The translations under genes and the position numbers were made by a program. DNA of 64,000 nt, from contig CAMCMP010000013.1 of the NCBI GenBank assembly GCA_945876095.1, positions 35,032 to 99,031 on the forward strand, written 5' to 3'. This document shows positions 54,244 to 63,499 of the stretch, piece by piece. The notes under the pieces are model-generated. The model was given only the letters and a program-made list of their open reading frames with translations, ran no database searches and was not told where the DNA came from. The stretch is from Chitinophaga pinensis (GTDB lineage: Bacteria > Bacteroidota > Bacteroidia > Chitinophagales > Chitinophagaceae). How positions within the stretch are numbered: the first letter of the stretch is position 1; each line of letters begins with the position of its first letter.

Positions 54244-54251
54244 CAAAATTA
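54244..54251 (-). promoter_or_regulatory. -7 box of yjjG
   Basis: Reads TAATTTTG on the minus strand, an exact TAnnTTTG, 27 nt before the ATG. No clear -33 element. Confidence 0.45.
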
Positions 54252-54290
54252 GGGATTGATAATTTATTTATCCTTTAACACTTGAGATAG

Positions 54291-54298
54291 TATTTTTG
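54291..54298 (+). promoter_or_regulatory. -7 box of the SDR gene
   Basis: TATTTTTG matches TAnnTTTG, 43 nt before ATG 54342. The -33 position has only a TTTA. Confidence 0.45.
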
Positions 54299-54341
54299 TT
54301 ATGATATTGTTGGATTGTAAAAGTCAACTTAATTTTTGAAT

Positions 54342-55061
54342 ATGAATATAATTATCACAGGTGCTTCAAAAGGCATAGGCAAAGCGATTGCTAAAGCATT
54401 TGCTGCCGAAGGTGCTACCATCTTTCTTTGTGCTCGCAATGAAGTAGCCCTTTATAATACAGTAGCAGAACTTCAAACGGCCTATCCCAATTGCAGTATA
54501 AAGGCAAAGGCGGTAGACTTGTCAGTGAGAGAACAAGTTAAGAGTTTTGGCGCTTGGGTATTGGCGGGAATTGCTGATACCAATTCTGGCAAAATAGATA
54601 TATTAGTGAATAATGCCGGCAATTTTATCCCAGGAAGTACCTACCAAGAAGAAGAAGGTGCATTGGAAAAAATGATGGACATCAATTTATATAGTGCTTA
54701 TCACCTTACCCGTGCTTTATTGCCCTCTATGATGGAAGTAAAAAATGGTATGATTGTAAATATGTGTTCTATTGCCTCATTGAGTGCCTACAACAACGGA
54801 GGAAGCTACAGCATTTCTAAATTTGCATTAATGGGGTTTACCAAAAATTTACGAGAAGAATTAAAGCCTTCGCTAATAAAGGTGATGGGCGTTTATCCGG
54901 GTGCAGTTATGACCGACTCTTGGGGCGATTTTGATAACAGCAGCCAACGTATCATGGAAGCAAGTGATATTGCCAATATGATTCTTGCTACAAGTAAATT
55001 ATCTGCTCAGGCTGTAGTAGAAGATATTATTCTGCGGCCATTATTAGGAGACTTACCTTGA
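54342..55061 (+). CDS. Short-chain dehydrogenase/reductase
   Basis: 239 residues from ATG 54342 (a TTG two codons earlier is not needed). Classical SDR: NITGASKGIGKAIAKAF-type cofactor loop (IIITGASKGIGKAI), LVNNAGNF, catalytic Ser in VNMCSIASLSAY and YSISKFAL (Y-x3-K). Arg in FLCARN after the second strand suggests NADPH. The chemistry is an alcohol/ketone oxidoreduction; the substrate is unknown, and 3-ketoacyl reductase-like roles are possible. No operon partner. Confidence 0.92.
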   Translation: MNIIITGASKGIGKAIAKAFAAEGATIFLCARNEVALYNTVAELQTAYPNCSIKAKAVDLSVREQVKSFGAWVLAGIADTNSGKIDILVNNAGNFIPGSTYQEEEGALEKMMDINLYSAYHLTRALLPSMMEVKNGMIVNMCSIASLSAYNNGGSYSISKFALMGFTKNLREELKPSLIKVMGVYPGAVMTDSWGDFDNSSQRIMEASDIANMILATSKLSAQAVVEDIILRPLLGDLP

Positions 55062-55170
55062 TAAATGGATGACTGAAATTTAACTAACTATTATTTCGAT
55101 GCTTTTTAGTAAAATTGCTTCTTAAAATTTCTGCCTGATTTAAATTATTAATTATTTTTTGAAGATTTAT

Positions 55171-57060
55171 ATGAGTCTGCAATCAAAAAAAATGGTGTCT
55201 TTTTTTATTGGCATATTAATTATTTACCAATGCCATTTAAGTGCACAAGTCATATTTAAAGTTTCTATTACACCTGAATCAATTGGTAAAGAAGAAACTG
55301 CAACCCTTCGTCTAATGATTGATAATGCAAAACAGGTAGAGCAGATTACTCCTCCTGCATTAGGAGATTTTGATGTGATCAGTGGCCCCAATCAAGAGAG
55401 TGGTATGGAAATTAATAATGGTGTCACTAGGCAATATATTGGCATCACCTATCTTCTTAGACCAAAATCAATTGGTAAATTTTCAATTGCTGGTTCTAGG
55501 GCAATAGCTGACGGAAAAAACTTAAATGGAAATTCGGTAACACTAAATGTTACCAAAAATGGTTCGGGTAAAAATTCAAACAATACAGCAGGTGGGTTTG
55601 GTGGGCTCTCTAGTTTATTTGAACCCGCTACTCAATCTACTTTCAATGATTATATTTTAAAAAAGGGTGAAAATTCAAAACAGAAAATAAACAAAAATAT
55701 TTTTTTAAAAGTTATTACCAACAAGAGTACTTGCTTTATAGGCGAACCGATTGTAGTAACTTATAAATTGTATACCAGATTAAAATCAGAAAGTAGCGTC
55801 ACCAAAAACCCCTCTTTTAATGGATTTTCCGTAATTGATTTAATGGCACCTGGTAATACCAATTACTCGATTGAACAATTGAATGGAAGAGAGTACAATG
55901 TTTATACACTGCGCAAATCACAGTTATATCCTTTACAGGCGGGTGCAGTGGAATTAGAATCTGCAGAAGTAGATAATACGATCCATTTTATAAAAGAAGA
56001 GTACTTTAATAATCAGCGCAATGAAATAGACGAATTTTTTGGCAATCTTATACCAACCGCTATTCCACCAGAAGGTATGCTTGACGAAAAAATAACCCTG
56101 CAAAGTAAGCCTACTACAATTAATGTAAAACCCTTGCCTGAAGCAGATAAACCCCTTTCATTTAAGGGTGCTGTGGGGAAATTCAATTTTGAAGCGGTGC
56201 TTAATAAAAACGATTTTACAACTGATGATGCTGGCAAATTGATCATTACTATAACAGGGGAAGGCAATATGTCAATGATTACAGCACCCGAAATTAATTG
56301 GCCGCAAGGAATTGAAGGATATGATCCTAAAACTAAAGACGAGTTGGAAAAACTAACGGTACCGATTAGTGGTAAAAAAACTTTTGAATATGCGTTTACA
56401 GTCCCTAAACAGGGAACTTATTTAATACCTTCCATTGAATTTAGTTACTTTAACGTTGCACAAGGGAAATATATAAAATTAAATTCAACTCCTTTAAACC
56501 TAACAATCAATAAAGGGACTGAAAAGAAAATTTTTAATAGCACATCGCCTAAGGTGCAAGTAGAGAATATTTCATTAGAACTTTCAGCTATTATTTGGCT
56601 GACATCAATATCGATTGGAATTTTATTTGCTATTATAGTATTTATTTGGTTTAGAAAAAACAAGAAAAAAGTTACCAACGAAATAAAACCAATTATTAAT
56701 TCTTCAGTTACACCTTTATTGCCTGAAGTAAATAATACTTCGACATTATTACCTTTTGCTCTCTCGGAAGAAAAAATGATTCAGGGAAATTTGATTGAAT
56801 TTTACAACACATTGAACAATGAGCTACGCAAATTTTTGGCTGATACTCTACAAATTCCTGTAGAGACAATTTCTAAAAAAATAATTATAACGGTGGCAGA
56901 TCAGCAGGGTATGGCCATTTATACCCGTCTACAAATTGAACAACTATTGGATGATATTGAATGGCAATTGTATACGCCGATGGTTTCAGGAAATTCAATG
57001 GAGGAGATGTACAAGCGAGCATTGGCAATTGCCACAGCACTTACTGGCCCTTCGAGCTAA
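55171..57060 (+). CDS. batD: BatD-family protein (oxygen tolerance / aerotolerance)
   Basis: 629 residues from ATG 55171. A signal peptide ends near residue 26 (CHLSAQ). The large periplasmic part is made of Ig-like beta domains (VSITPESIGKEETATLRLMI, LKKGENSKQKINKNIFLKVI, FTTDDAGKLIITITGEGNMS), then one membrane helix (IIWLTSISIGILFAIIVFIWF, about 476-496) and a cytoplasmic helical tail of about 130 residues. Bat proteins usually work with a MoxR ATPase and von Willebrand-type BatA/B; none of these is adjacent, which is unusual. The 3-prime end overlaps the response regulator gene by 20 bp (convergent). Confidence 0.88.
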   Translation: MSLQSKKMVSFFIGILIIYQCHLSAQVIFKVSITPESIGKEETATLRLMIDNAKQVEQITPPALGDFDVISGPNQESGMEINNGVTRQYIGITYLLRPKSIGKFSIAGSRAIADGKNLNGNSVTLNVTKNGSGKNSNNTAGGFGGLSSLFEPATQSTFNDYILKKGENSKQKINKNIFLKVITNKSTCFIGEPIVVTYKLYTRLKSESSVTKNPSFNGFSVIDLMAPGNTNYSIEQLNGREYNVYTLRKSQLYPLQAGAVELESAEVDNTIHFIKEEYFNNQRNEIDEFFGNLIPTAIPPEGMLDEKITLQSKPTTINVKPLPEADKPLSFKGAVGKFNFEAVLNKNDFTTDDAGKLIITITGEGNMSMITAPEINWPQGIEGYDPKTKDELEKLTVPISGKKTFEYAFTVPKQGTYLIPSIEFSYFNVAQGKYIKLNSTPLNLTINKGTEKKIFNSTSPKVQVENISLELSAIIWLTSISIGILFAIIVFIWFRKNKKKVTNEIKPIINSSVTPLLPEVNNTSTLLPFALSEEKMIQGNLIEFYNTLNNELRKFLADTLQIPVETISKKIIITVADQQGMAIYTRLQIEQLLDDIEWQLYTPMVSGNSMEEMYKRALAIATALTGPSS

Positions 57061-57754
57061 ATCTATAACCTACCCCTCTAACAGAATGAAAATATTGGGG
57101 GTTACGACTATCTTCTTCAAAATATTTTCGGAAACTTAAAATAAAATTATCAATCGTTCGAGTAGTAGGATATACATTATAGCCCCATACTGCTTGTAAA
57201 ATTTTTTCTCGGGGGACTACTTCATTTTTATTTTCAATCAACAGCTTTAAAAGCATAATTTCTTTTTTGGTTAGCGTAATTTTTTCTCCATCTTTTGTTA
57301 CACATTCTAGCGCCTGAAAATCAATTTTATTTTTACCAAAATGATAAATTTGTTCAAGCGGCTTTCTAGTGGAAAGCCGTTGACTTTTATCTATTAATTT
57401 ATTTACCCTTAACAATAATTCTTCTAAGTTAAATGGCTTGGTCAGATAGTCATCTGCACCCTTCTTTAAACCCAAAACCCTGTCTGCACTGGTATTTCGG
57501 GCACTCAAAATCAATATAGGAATCTCATTGTTTTGTAATCGAATATTTTCACAAACGCTAATGCCATCTAATTCTGGCATCATCACATCGAGAACCATCA
57601 AATCAAAATGCTCTTTTTGTACAGCTTGTAAAGCTTCAGTCCCATCAAAAGCACTCGTTACTTCATAACCCTCCATTTCAAGATTGAGTTTTAAAGCTTC
57701 GTGTAGATTTTCCTCGTCCTCTACCAATAAAATTGACACTTTTTTTATATCCAT
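57041..57754 (-). CDS. OmpR-family response regulator
   Basis: 237 residues. Receiver domain 6-120 with acidic pocket E12-D13, phosphorylation site D56 (MVLDVMMPELDG) and lysine in YLTKPFN; C-terminal winged helix 130-235 (LTKKEIMLLKLLIENKNEVVPREKIL, TIDNFILSFRKYFEED, VRGVGYRF). It forms a pair with the sensor kinase encoded 98 bp upstream. The genes it controls are not apparent; the convergent batD overlap has no obvious meaning. Confidence 0.95.
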   Translation of the reverse strand: MDIKKVSILLVEDEENLHEALKLNLEMEGYEVTSAFDGTEALQAVQKEHFDLMVLDVMMPELDGISVCENIRLQNNEIPILILSARNTSADRVLGLKKGADDYLTKPFNLEELLLRVNKLIDKSQRLSTRKPLEQIYHFGKNKIDFQALECVTKDGEKITLTKKEIMLLKLLIENKNEVVPREKILQAVWGYNVYPTTRTIDNFILSFRKYFEEDSRNPQYFHSVRGVGYRFSSKGQ

Positions 57755-57852
57755 ACTACCATTTATTAACTGATAACAGAAAGTGGTTTTGTTAATACAC
57801 TATTTGCTTTTCAAAAAAAATTTCAACTATCAGTTAGCTGACTATTTTTCAA

Positions 57853-58833
57853 TTATACATTAAACAAGATTGTAAAATTACTTCCAGTTGGGGTATTGTC
57901 AACAACAAAAATACTTGCATTATGTTGAAGGGTAATTTTTCTAGTAAGGTATAAACCCAGCCCTGTTCCCTTTGCTTCTTTGGTAGCCTTATTACCAATT
58001 CGATAAAATTTTTCAAATATTTTTTTCTTCTCGGTCAAATCAATTCCTTTTCCCTGATCGATAATCATCAAGGAGACACTTTTTTGTTGATGGCTTAGAA
58101 TAATCGATATAACTGATTCTTTCGGTGAATATTTAATCGCATTATCAATTAAGTTATTGATAGCTATTTGTAGTAACATACTATCCCCGATTACATATAC
58201 TTCAGCATCAATTTCTTCTTTGAATTGACGTTGAGGATAGCGAATTTTAAAATCATTTATACAAGAAATGGTAATTTCTGCAAGATCAATTTCTTCTTTG
58301 GTTACATGATGACCACCCGCTTCTAATTGAGATGCCAGTAACATATTATTGCATAAAGCATTCAGTCGGTTAGCTTCTTGAATAGTATTTTGAATTAATC
58401 GCTGCTGCTGGCTATCTTCTAGCTTCCTTTTCAATAAAGTTTCCAAATTTAGCTTGGTAATTGCTATTGGAGTCTTTAACTCGTGGGTGATGGCCATCAT
58501 AAAATTTTGTTGATCTTGGCCCGACTTGAACTGCCTTCTAACTGCCCGATAAATAAATACAGCCCCTGATAAAATAAGCAACAGAAATATAACGCCTTCG
58601 CCAATATATTGCGCTGTCTTTCTCTTTTTGATTTCCAGTATTTCATTCAAAAGATTAGGCTTATGTGAATCTCCAATTTTTAATTGAGAAATCTCATAAG
58701 AAGCCATTTGAACGTTTTGCCTATTGAGTGCAATGAACCACCATACCAAGGCAGCGATGATATAAGCTAACAATACCCAATAGACGAAAAAAATAATTCG
58801 CAAACGATTGGTCCTATAAAAAGAGAAGGGCAT
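57853..58833 (-). CDS. Sensor histidine kinase
   Basis: 326 residues. Two membrane segments (about 12-36 and 76-96) enclose a periplasmic loop of only 40 residues, too small for a classical ligand domain, so the signal may come from the membrane. No HAMP domain is evident. The H-box FMMAITHELKTPIAITKL carries the phosphorylated histidine near residue 118; N-box LLQIAINNLIDNAIKYSP, G1 IIDQGKGID, F-box FEKFYRIG and G2 GTGLGLYLTRKI complete the ATPase. Transcribed with the response regulator downstream. Confidence 0.94.
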   Translation of the reverse strand: MPFSFYRTNRLRIIFFVYWVLLAYIIAALVWWFIALNRQNVQMASYEISQLKIGDSHKPNLLNEILEIKKRKTAQYIGEGVIFLLLILSGAVFIYRAVRRQFKSGQDQQNFMMAITHELKTPIAITKLNLETLLKRKLEDSQQQRLIQNTIQEANRLNALCNNMLLASQLEAGGHHVTKEEIDLAEITISCINDFKIRYPQRQFKEEIDAEVYVIGDSMLLQIAINNLIDNAIKYSPKESVISIILSHQQKSVSLMIIDQGKGIDLTEKKKIFEKFYRIGNKATKEAKGTGLGLYLTRKITLQHNASIFVVDNTPTGSNFTILFNV

Positions 58834-58942
58834 ACTATTGATTAGATTAACAATGAATGGTAAATATTCAAATGAGTGGTTTTTCTCATCTTCCTAGTAT
58901 AAAAAGCTTGATTTACTATTATTCGAAAAACAATCAGTAATT

Positions 58943-59425
58943 CTACTTCACCTTCTCCACCCTAACCCCTACACTTATTATTTCTGGAAGAGGGTTTTCT
59001 CTCATTATCTGCGCTAAAGTAAAAGTATAAGTACCCACTTTGTTAAATTTTATGGGGCCTTGTGTTACGGACTTCCTTACTTCCCAAATATCACCTACCC
59101 CAGAGCCCTCCCATCCTTTCGCATCGGTTCCCAAGGCCATATCTACTCTTCGAAATTGAAGCGTATCACCTGCAAACTTTGATCCGAAATTAACCCAGAT
59201 ATTGTTATATCGATAAGCATCCGTATGCCTCAAAATAACAAATACATTATAAAAAGAAGCGGTATCGCTAACGGTAAATTTATATTCCGGCTGCATGGCA
59301 TAGTTCCATTGGTGGCCCGGTATTGGGGTATTTTTTTCAAAAACATCAATAGTAGAGCAGGCGGTTAAACAAAAAATGACAGCCGTTAATAATAAAATAG
59401 ATAATTTATTTGAATAGACCTTCAC
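58943..59425 (-). CDS. gldH: Gliding motility lipoprotein GldH
   Basis: 160 residues with a lipoprotein signal (VIFCLTAC-S, Cys23). The body matches GldH: FEKNTPIPGHQWNYAMQPEYKFTVSD, YNVFVILRHTDAYRYNNIWVNF, GVGDIWEVRK and the C-terminal GTYTFTLAQIMRENPLPEIISVGVRVEK. GldH supports the type IX secretion/gliding machinery in the envelope of Bacteroidota. A -7 box lies just before the start. With gldA at 24.3 kb it is the second gliding-related gene in the window, though they are far apart. Confidence 0.92.
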   Translation of the reverse strand: MKVYSNKLSILLLTAVIFCLTACSTIDVFEKNTPIPGHQWNYAMQPEYKFTVSDTASFYNVFVILRHTDAYRYNNIWVNFGSKFAGDTLQFRRVDMALGTDAKGWEGSGVGDIWEVRKSVTQGPIKFNKVGTYTFTLAQIMRENPLPEIISVGVRVEKVK

Positions 59426-59438
59426 GAAATAATTTTTA

Positions 59439-59446
59439 CAAAAATA
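59439..59446 (-). promoter_or_regulatory. -7 box of gldH
   Basis: Minus strand TATTTTTG, exact TAnnTTTG, 13 nt before the gldH ATG; implies a very short leader. The -33 element is not clear. Confidence 0.45.
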
Positions 59447-59569
59447 AAACAGTTTTACTTGATCTGATTATTTTGAAACTAAAAACAAATTAAGAACCAT
59501 TAAAAATATCAATAGCTCCTGTTTTTGATTACTGAAATAGTTTATTAGCTCTTAGCCGCCCCTTACCAA

Positions 59570-60445
59570 TTACAATACATTTAAAATCTGTTCCTTGGCC
59601 TTTTCCAATTCATCTTTCATGGTCACCACGCATTTTTGAATATCCGCATCGTAAGCCTTACTACCAGTGGTATTGATTTCTCTGCCTATTTCTTGTATAA
59701 TAAAAGATAATTTCTTTCCTTTTGACTCTTCCTTATTTTCAAGTAAGGATCTAAAGTAGTCACAATGCTGTTTCAAGCGAACCTGCTCTTCATGGATATC
59801 TACCTTTTCAATATAATAGATCAATTCTTGTTCCAATCTATTGCCATCATAATTTTCTTTACCTACATGCTTTTCCAATAGTTGCACAATTTCCTCCCTA
59901 ATCCTTTTCATCCGATTAGGCTCTAATAAAACGATTGCTTCTTCTTGGGCATTGATATTAGTAATTCTTTTGATTAGGTCATTTTCCAAACTTGCCCCTT
60001 CTTCTTCTCGGTGTTTATTTAACTCACTGAGGGCTGTTTGTAGTACTTTTTTAAATTCTTCAAAATCTTTATCATTTAGCACATCGTTGGTCGGGGTTAC
60101 TACTTCTGGTAATCTAAGCAATGCACTTAATACGGAATTGGTATCAATACTTAACTCCCCCGCCAAAATTTCAATCTGCTGATAGTAAGCCTTGATTAAA
60201 TCTGTATTAATATTTACTGGCTTTGAAGTTCCATTTTGTTTAATGCTAATCATACAATCAATAGTACCTCTCACTAATTGTTCTTGCAAAATAGCTCTGA
60301 TGTCAAATTCATAGGGACGAAGCAAGGGTGGCAGCCTCAATTGCATTTCAAATTGCTTGCCATTCAAAGATTTAATTTCCACCAGAAAAGTCTTGTCATT
60401 TACAGTTTGTTCAGCCCTACCGAAACCGGTCATTGATTTTAGCAT
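59570..60445 (-). CDS. yicC: YicC/YloC-family endoribonuclease
   Basis: 291 residues. Opening MLKSMTGFGRAEQTVNDKTFLVEIKSLNGKQ is the family signature; the C-terminal part has ELIYYIEKVDIHEEQVRLKQHC and KGKKLSFIIQEIGREINTTGSKA, the conserved DUF1732 block with acidic residues that bind metal. Members cleave single-stranded RNA and in E. coli influence RNA decay. A guanylate kinase gene is the usual neighbour elsewhere; here rluE lies upstream instead, 58 bp away on the same strand. Confidence 0.94.
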   Translation of the reverse strand: MLKSMTGFGRAEQTVNDKTFLVEIKSLNGKQFEMQLRLPPLLRPYEFDIRAILQEQLVRGTIDCMISIKQNGTSKPVNINTDLIKAYYQQIEILAGELSIDTNSVLSALLRLPEVVTPTNDVLNDKDFEEFKKVLQTALSELNKHREEEGASLENDLIKRITNINAQEEAIVLLEPNRMKRIREEIVQLLEKHVGKENYDGNRLEQELIYYIEKVDIHEEQVRLKQHCDYFRSLLENKEESKGKKLSFIIQEIGREINTTGSKAYDADIQKCVVTMKDELEKAKEQILNVL

Positions 60446-60503
60446 TATTTAAAAGTTATTTGTTTTAAAATTTATTTACAAGTTATATGAAAAAAAGCCA
60501 ATC

Positions 60504-61112
60504 TTATGCTTTCGAACGTTCATTTCTGTGAGGAAAAAGAAATTGGTACATTTCGCCTTTGGTTAAAATGCGCATTTCCCCCGGTTGAAGTCCCTCAATT
60601 GTGCATTTTTCTATCCTATGGCGAAGGAGTCGAAGGGTAGGAAAACCGACGGCAGCGGTCATCTTCCTAACCTGACGATTTTTACCCTCAGACAGCATTA
60701 TTTTCACCCAGGAAGTGGGTATATTTTTTCTAACTCTAATAGGAGGATTTCGCTCTGGAACAACCGGTGGATTATTAAAGAAAATTGCCTTGCATTTTTT
60801 AGTACGATACAACTTTCCTTCTACAGTAATATCCACTCCATTTTGTAAATTTATTAGCGCTTCATTTGAGATTTCACCATCTACCTGTACCCAATATTCT
60901 CGGATGTGCTCGAACATAGGATTCAATAAATCATGATTTAACTTTTTATCATTGGTTAATATCAATAATCCTTCGCTATCATAATCAAGTCTTCCTACAG
61001 GATAAACATCTTGTGGAACATCAAAAAAATCTTTTAATGTTTGCTTGCCTTCTCCAGAAGTAAACTGTGATAGAACATTAAACGGCTTATAAATAATGCA
61101 ATAAAATTCCAA
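60504..61112 (-). CDS. rluE: rRNA pseudouridine synthase of the RsuA/RluB/E/F family
   Basis: 202 residues. No S4 RNA-binding domain, which fits RluE (23S rRNA U2457) better than RsuA, RluB or RluF. The catalytic aspartate is in YPVGRLDYDSEGLLILTND; further motifs are YWVQVDGEISNEAL, MLSEGKNRQVRKMTAAVGFPT and LRLLRHRI. The start MEFYCIIYKPFNVLSQFT is typical. The exact rRNA target is inferred from domain content. Confidence 0.88.
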   Translation of the reverse strand: MEFYCIIYKPFNVLSQFTSGEGKQTLKDFFDVPQDVYPVGRLDYDSEGLLILTNDKKLNHDLLNPMFEHIREYWVQVDGEISNEALINLQNGVDITVEGKLYRTKKCKAIFFNNPPVVPERNPPIRVRKNIPTSWVKIMLSEGKNRQVRKMTAAVGFPTLRLLRHRIEKCTIEGLQPGEMRILTKGEMYQFLFPHRNERSKA

Positions 61113-61684
61113 TAAAAATAAATTAATAGATGCTAAATAAAGTAAAGGTAGTGACAGAACGAATGAAATTTTACATTCCTAAGAATAACAAAGCCCGACA
61201 TTTTTGAGCCGGGCTTTATATATATATGGGTTAGTAAGTACTAGGAAACATAATTTCCCTACACAATATTAAAAAGAAATTTTGCTATCAAAAAAAATAT
61301 TTCATAGAATTTTATTAACATTTATTTTTTGGCTGTGGATAAGGGGAGTCAGAAAGAGTTAAATTCCTACTACAAAAAGATAGTTTTTAAGATTTTTTAA
61401 AATTAAAAAGAAATGAAAAATAATTTACGTATTAGCATGAAAGTATTGATTTTACTGATATTTCGACTGTTTTATTTAAAAAGTATTTTTAATATAAATT
61501 TTTAAAATCACTGAATCGGAATGGTTATTTTTACTAATTAAAATTTATAGATTTTGAGAGATTTAAGATAAAAAAAAGATTGAAATATTTTTTTCAAAAC
61601 TGTGATTTTAATCCAAATTGGGTAAATATTTGTTTATTTAGCCAATAAATGCAAAGCAATGTACCTTTGGGAAAATTAAATGAT
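61113..61684. other. AT-rich intergenic stretch with one DnaA-box match
   Basis: 570 bp without a gene. A hairpin stands at 61190-61217. TGTGGATAA (61334-61342) is the exact complement of the consensus DnaA box TTATCCACA; no second box was found nearby. The remainder is very AT-rich. A promoter for lpxD must lie in its right part, but no exact -7 box was recognised. Confidence 0.4.
61190..61217. terminator. Hairpin resembling a terminator
   Basis: AAAGCCCG (61190-61197) and CGGGCTTT (61210-61217) are perfectly complementary across 12 nt. On the plus strand it is followed by ATATATATA, on the minus strand by GTTATTCTT. No gene ends here in either direction. Confidence 0.5.
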
Positions 61685-62629
61685 ATGCATTTTCCTGCAC
61701 CTGTTTCTGTTAGTTGGATCGCTAAATTTATTAATGCCGAAATAATTGGTAAGCAAAATGGTGATGCAACTGGCATTAATGAAATACATAAGGTTGAAAT
61801 CGGTGATTTAGTTTTTGTTGATCATCCAAAATATTATGATAAATGTATTAATAGTGCTGCATCATTTATTATCATTAATAAAAAAACAGATTGTCCCGCC
61901 AATAAAACTTTATTACTAGTTGAAAATCCATTTGAAGCGTATTGTAAAATTGTCAATCACTTCAATCCATTTACTCCATCAGAAAAACAAATTAGTGACA
62001 GTGCTGTTATTGGAGAAGGGAGTATTATTTATCCCAATGCATTTTTAGGTCATCATGTTATCATAGGAAAAAACTCAATCATTTATCCCAATGTAACGAT
62101 CATGGACAACTGCAAAATTGGTGATCAGGTAATCATTCAATCGGGCACCGTAATTGGCAGTGATGCTTTTTATTATAACACCAAAAAAGACAGAAATCAA
62201 TGGTATACAAAAATGCCTAGTTGTGGCAGGGTAATTATTGAGGATTTTGTAGAAATTGGGGCAGGTTGTACCATCGATAGAGGGGTAAGCAGCGATACGG
62301 TCATTGGCAGTGGGACTAAACTCGACAATACCGTCCATATTGGACATGATACAGTGATAGGTAAAAACTGCCTTTTGGCTGCTCATGTGCTAGTAGCGGG
62401 CTGTGTAGATATAAAAGACGGGGTAACTCTTTGGGGCCAGGTAGTAGTCAATAAAACCCTAACTATCGGAGAAAATGCCGTTTTACTAGGCCGATCAGGG
62501 GTAACCGCCACTTTGGAAGGAAATAAAACCTATTGGGGCACACCTGCACAGGAGGCCAGTGTTGCCAAAAGAGAATTGATATGGATAAAAAGAATCCCTC
62601 AGCTTTGGGAAAAAGTGATGAAGGGCTAA
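61685..62629 (+). CDS. lpxD: UDP-3-O-acylglucosamine N-acyltransferase
   Basis: 314 residues from ATG 61685 (MHFPAPVSVSWIAKFI); an ATG at 61649 would add twelve residues that are not typical. The N-terminal uridine-binding domain has GINEIHKVEIGDLVFVDHPKYYDK and is followed by a left-handed beta helix of hexapeptide repeats (VIGEGSIIYPNAFLGHHVIIG, IGAGCTIDRGVSSDTVIG, LDNTVHIGHDTVIGKN with the catalytic histidine), ending in a short helix. It adds the second 3-hydroxyacyl chain in lipid A synthesis. Other lpx genes are not adjacent. A paralogous LpxD-like enzyme is common in the group, so the exact role could differ. Confidence 0.9.
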   Translation: MHFPAPVSVSWIAKFINAEIIGKQNGDATGINEIHKVEIGDLVFVDHPKYYDKCINSAASFIIINKKTDCPANKTLLLVENPFEAYCKIVNHFNPFTPSEKQISDSAVIGEGSIIYPNAFLGHHVIIGKNSIIYPNVTIMDNCKIGDQVIIQSGTVIGSDAFYYNTKKDRNQWYTKMPSCGRVIIEDFVEIGAGCTIDRGVSSDTVIGSGTKLDNTVHIGHDTVIGKNCLLAAHVLVAGCVDIKDGVTLWGQVVVNKTLTIGENAVLLGRSGVTATLEGNKTYWGTPAQEASVAKRELIWIKRIPQLWEKVMKG

Positions 62630-62929
62630 GCTTAGGGGTATAGATACGATTTTAAAAAAATGAAGGATTTGATTGCCAGCTTTTCCTATTCCCTATATTT
62701 TTTTCAAGAATATTATTATAACCAGAATTGGGTGTGAACTGATTTGGAGAGGGATTTTTATTAAGCTTAGATAAAAATTAAATTACAAAACCATTTGTCA
62801 GTCTGTTTTCAATTTGTTCTTTTTTTAAATTTTTACTTTTAGAATTACTATTACGAAAATACCAACGAATAGTTTTTTAATCCATTTTTTATAACTTTAG
62901 CATTGACATACGAGTCTAAATTATTTATT
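62630..62929. other. lpxD-peptidase intergenic stretch
   Basis: 300 bp of AT-rich DNA with no gene. A near-consensus TAACTTTA lies about 30 bp before the peptidase ATG and may be its -7 box. Confidence 0.3.
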
Positions 62930-63499
62930 ATGAAAAAACTTTTACTAGCCTCTTCGATTCTTTTTCTTAGCCTACACTTATTTGCACAAAAAACAAATCC
63001 ACCTGGTTTGGATTTAATTAAAGAAGCAGATTTAAAAAAGGATTTATATGCACTTGCAGATGCACATTTTAAAGGCCGATCTGCAGGTACACTAGATGAA
63101 TTAAAAGCTTCGATGTGGTTGGCCGAAAAATATAGGTCTATCGGCTTATTACCTGCAGGCGATGATGGTACTTACTTGCAATTTTTTACCATGTGGCGCA
63201 ATCGAATCGCAGACAACTCTTTCATTCGTATACAAAACAAAGAATTTAAATTATGGAAAGACATTGGTGTTGCGCAAATGGCCAACGTCAATTTTATTGC
63301 TCCGATTGTTTATTTAGGCAACGCTTTAAATATAGACACCAATAACGTGGATGTTAAAAATAAAGTAGTTGCTTTTGAAGCAGCCTCTTTGGGCATTAAT
63401 CTAAATATTTCTTTGCCCACTTGGAGATACAGTAGAAGCGTGTTGAATAAATATGCAATGCCACTAGCGTTGCGTTATAAATCAAAGATATTCAATTGA
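62930..63499 (+). pseudogene. M28-family peptidase, N-terminal fragment interrupted by an insertion sequence
   Basis: Starts with ATG 62930 and a 20-residue signal peptide (LLLASSILFLSLHLFAQ). The text DLKKDLYALADAHFKGRSAGTLDELKASMWLAEKYRSIGLLPAGDDGTYLQ is the typical beginning of secreted Bacteroidota M28 aminopeptidases, and NVDVKNKVVAFEAAS the inserted PA-like segment. The zinc-binding catalytic part is missing: after ALRYK the frame enters the insertion sequence and stops at 63499. The complete family is about 500 residues, so only the first third or so remains here. The rest may lie beyond the element, outside the window. Confidence 0.85.

Noticed and set aside
61334..61342. Chromosomal replication origin
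   Set aside because: Only one DnaA-box match; no cluster of boxes, no dnaA or dnaN gene, and strand orientation of genes does not switch cleanly here.
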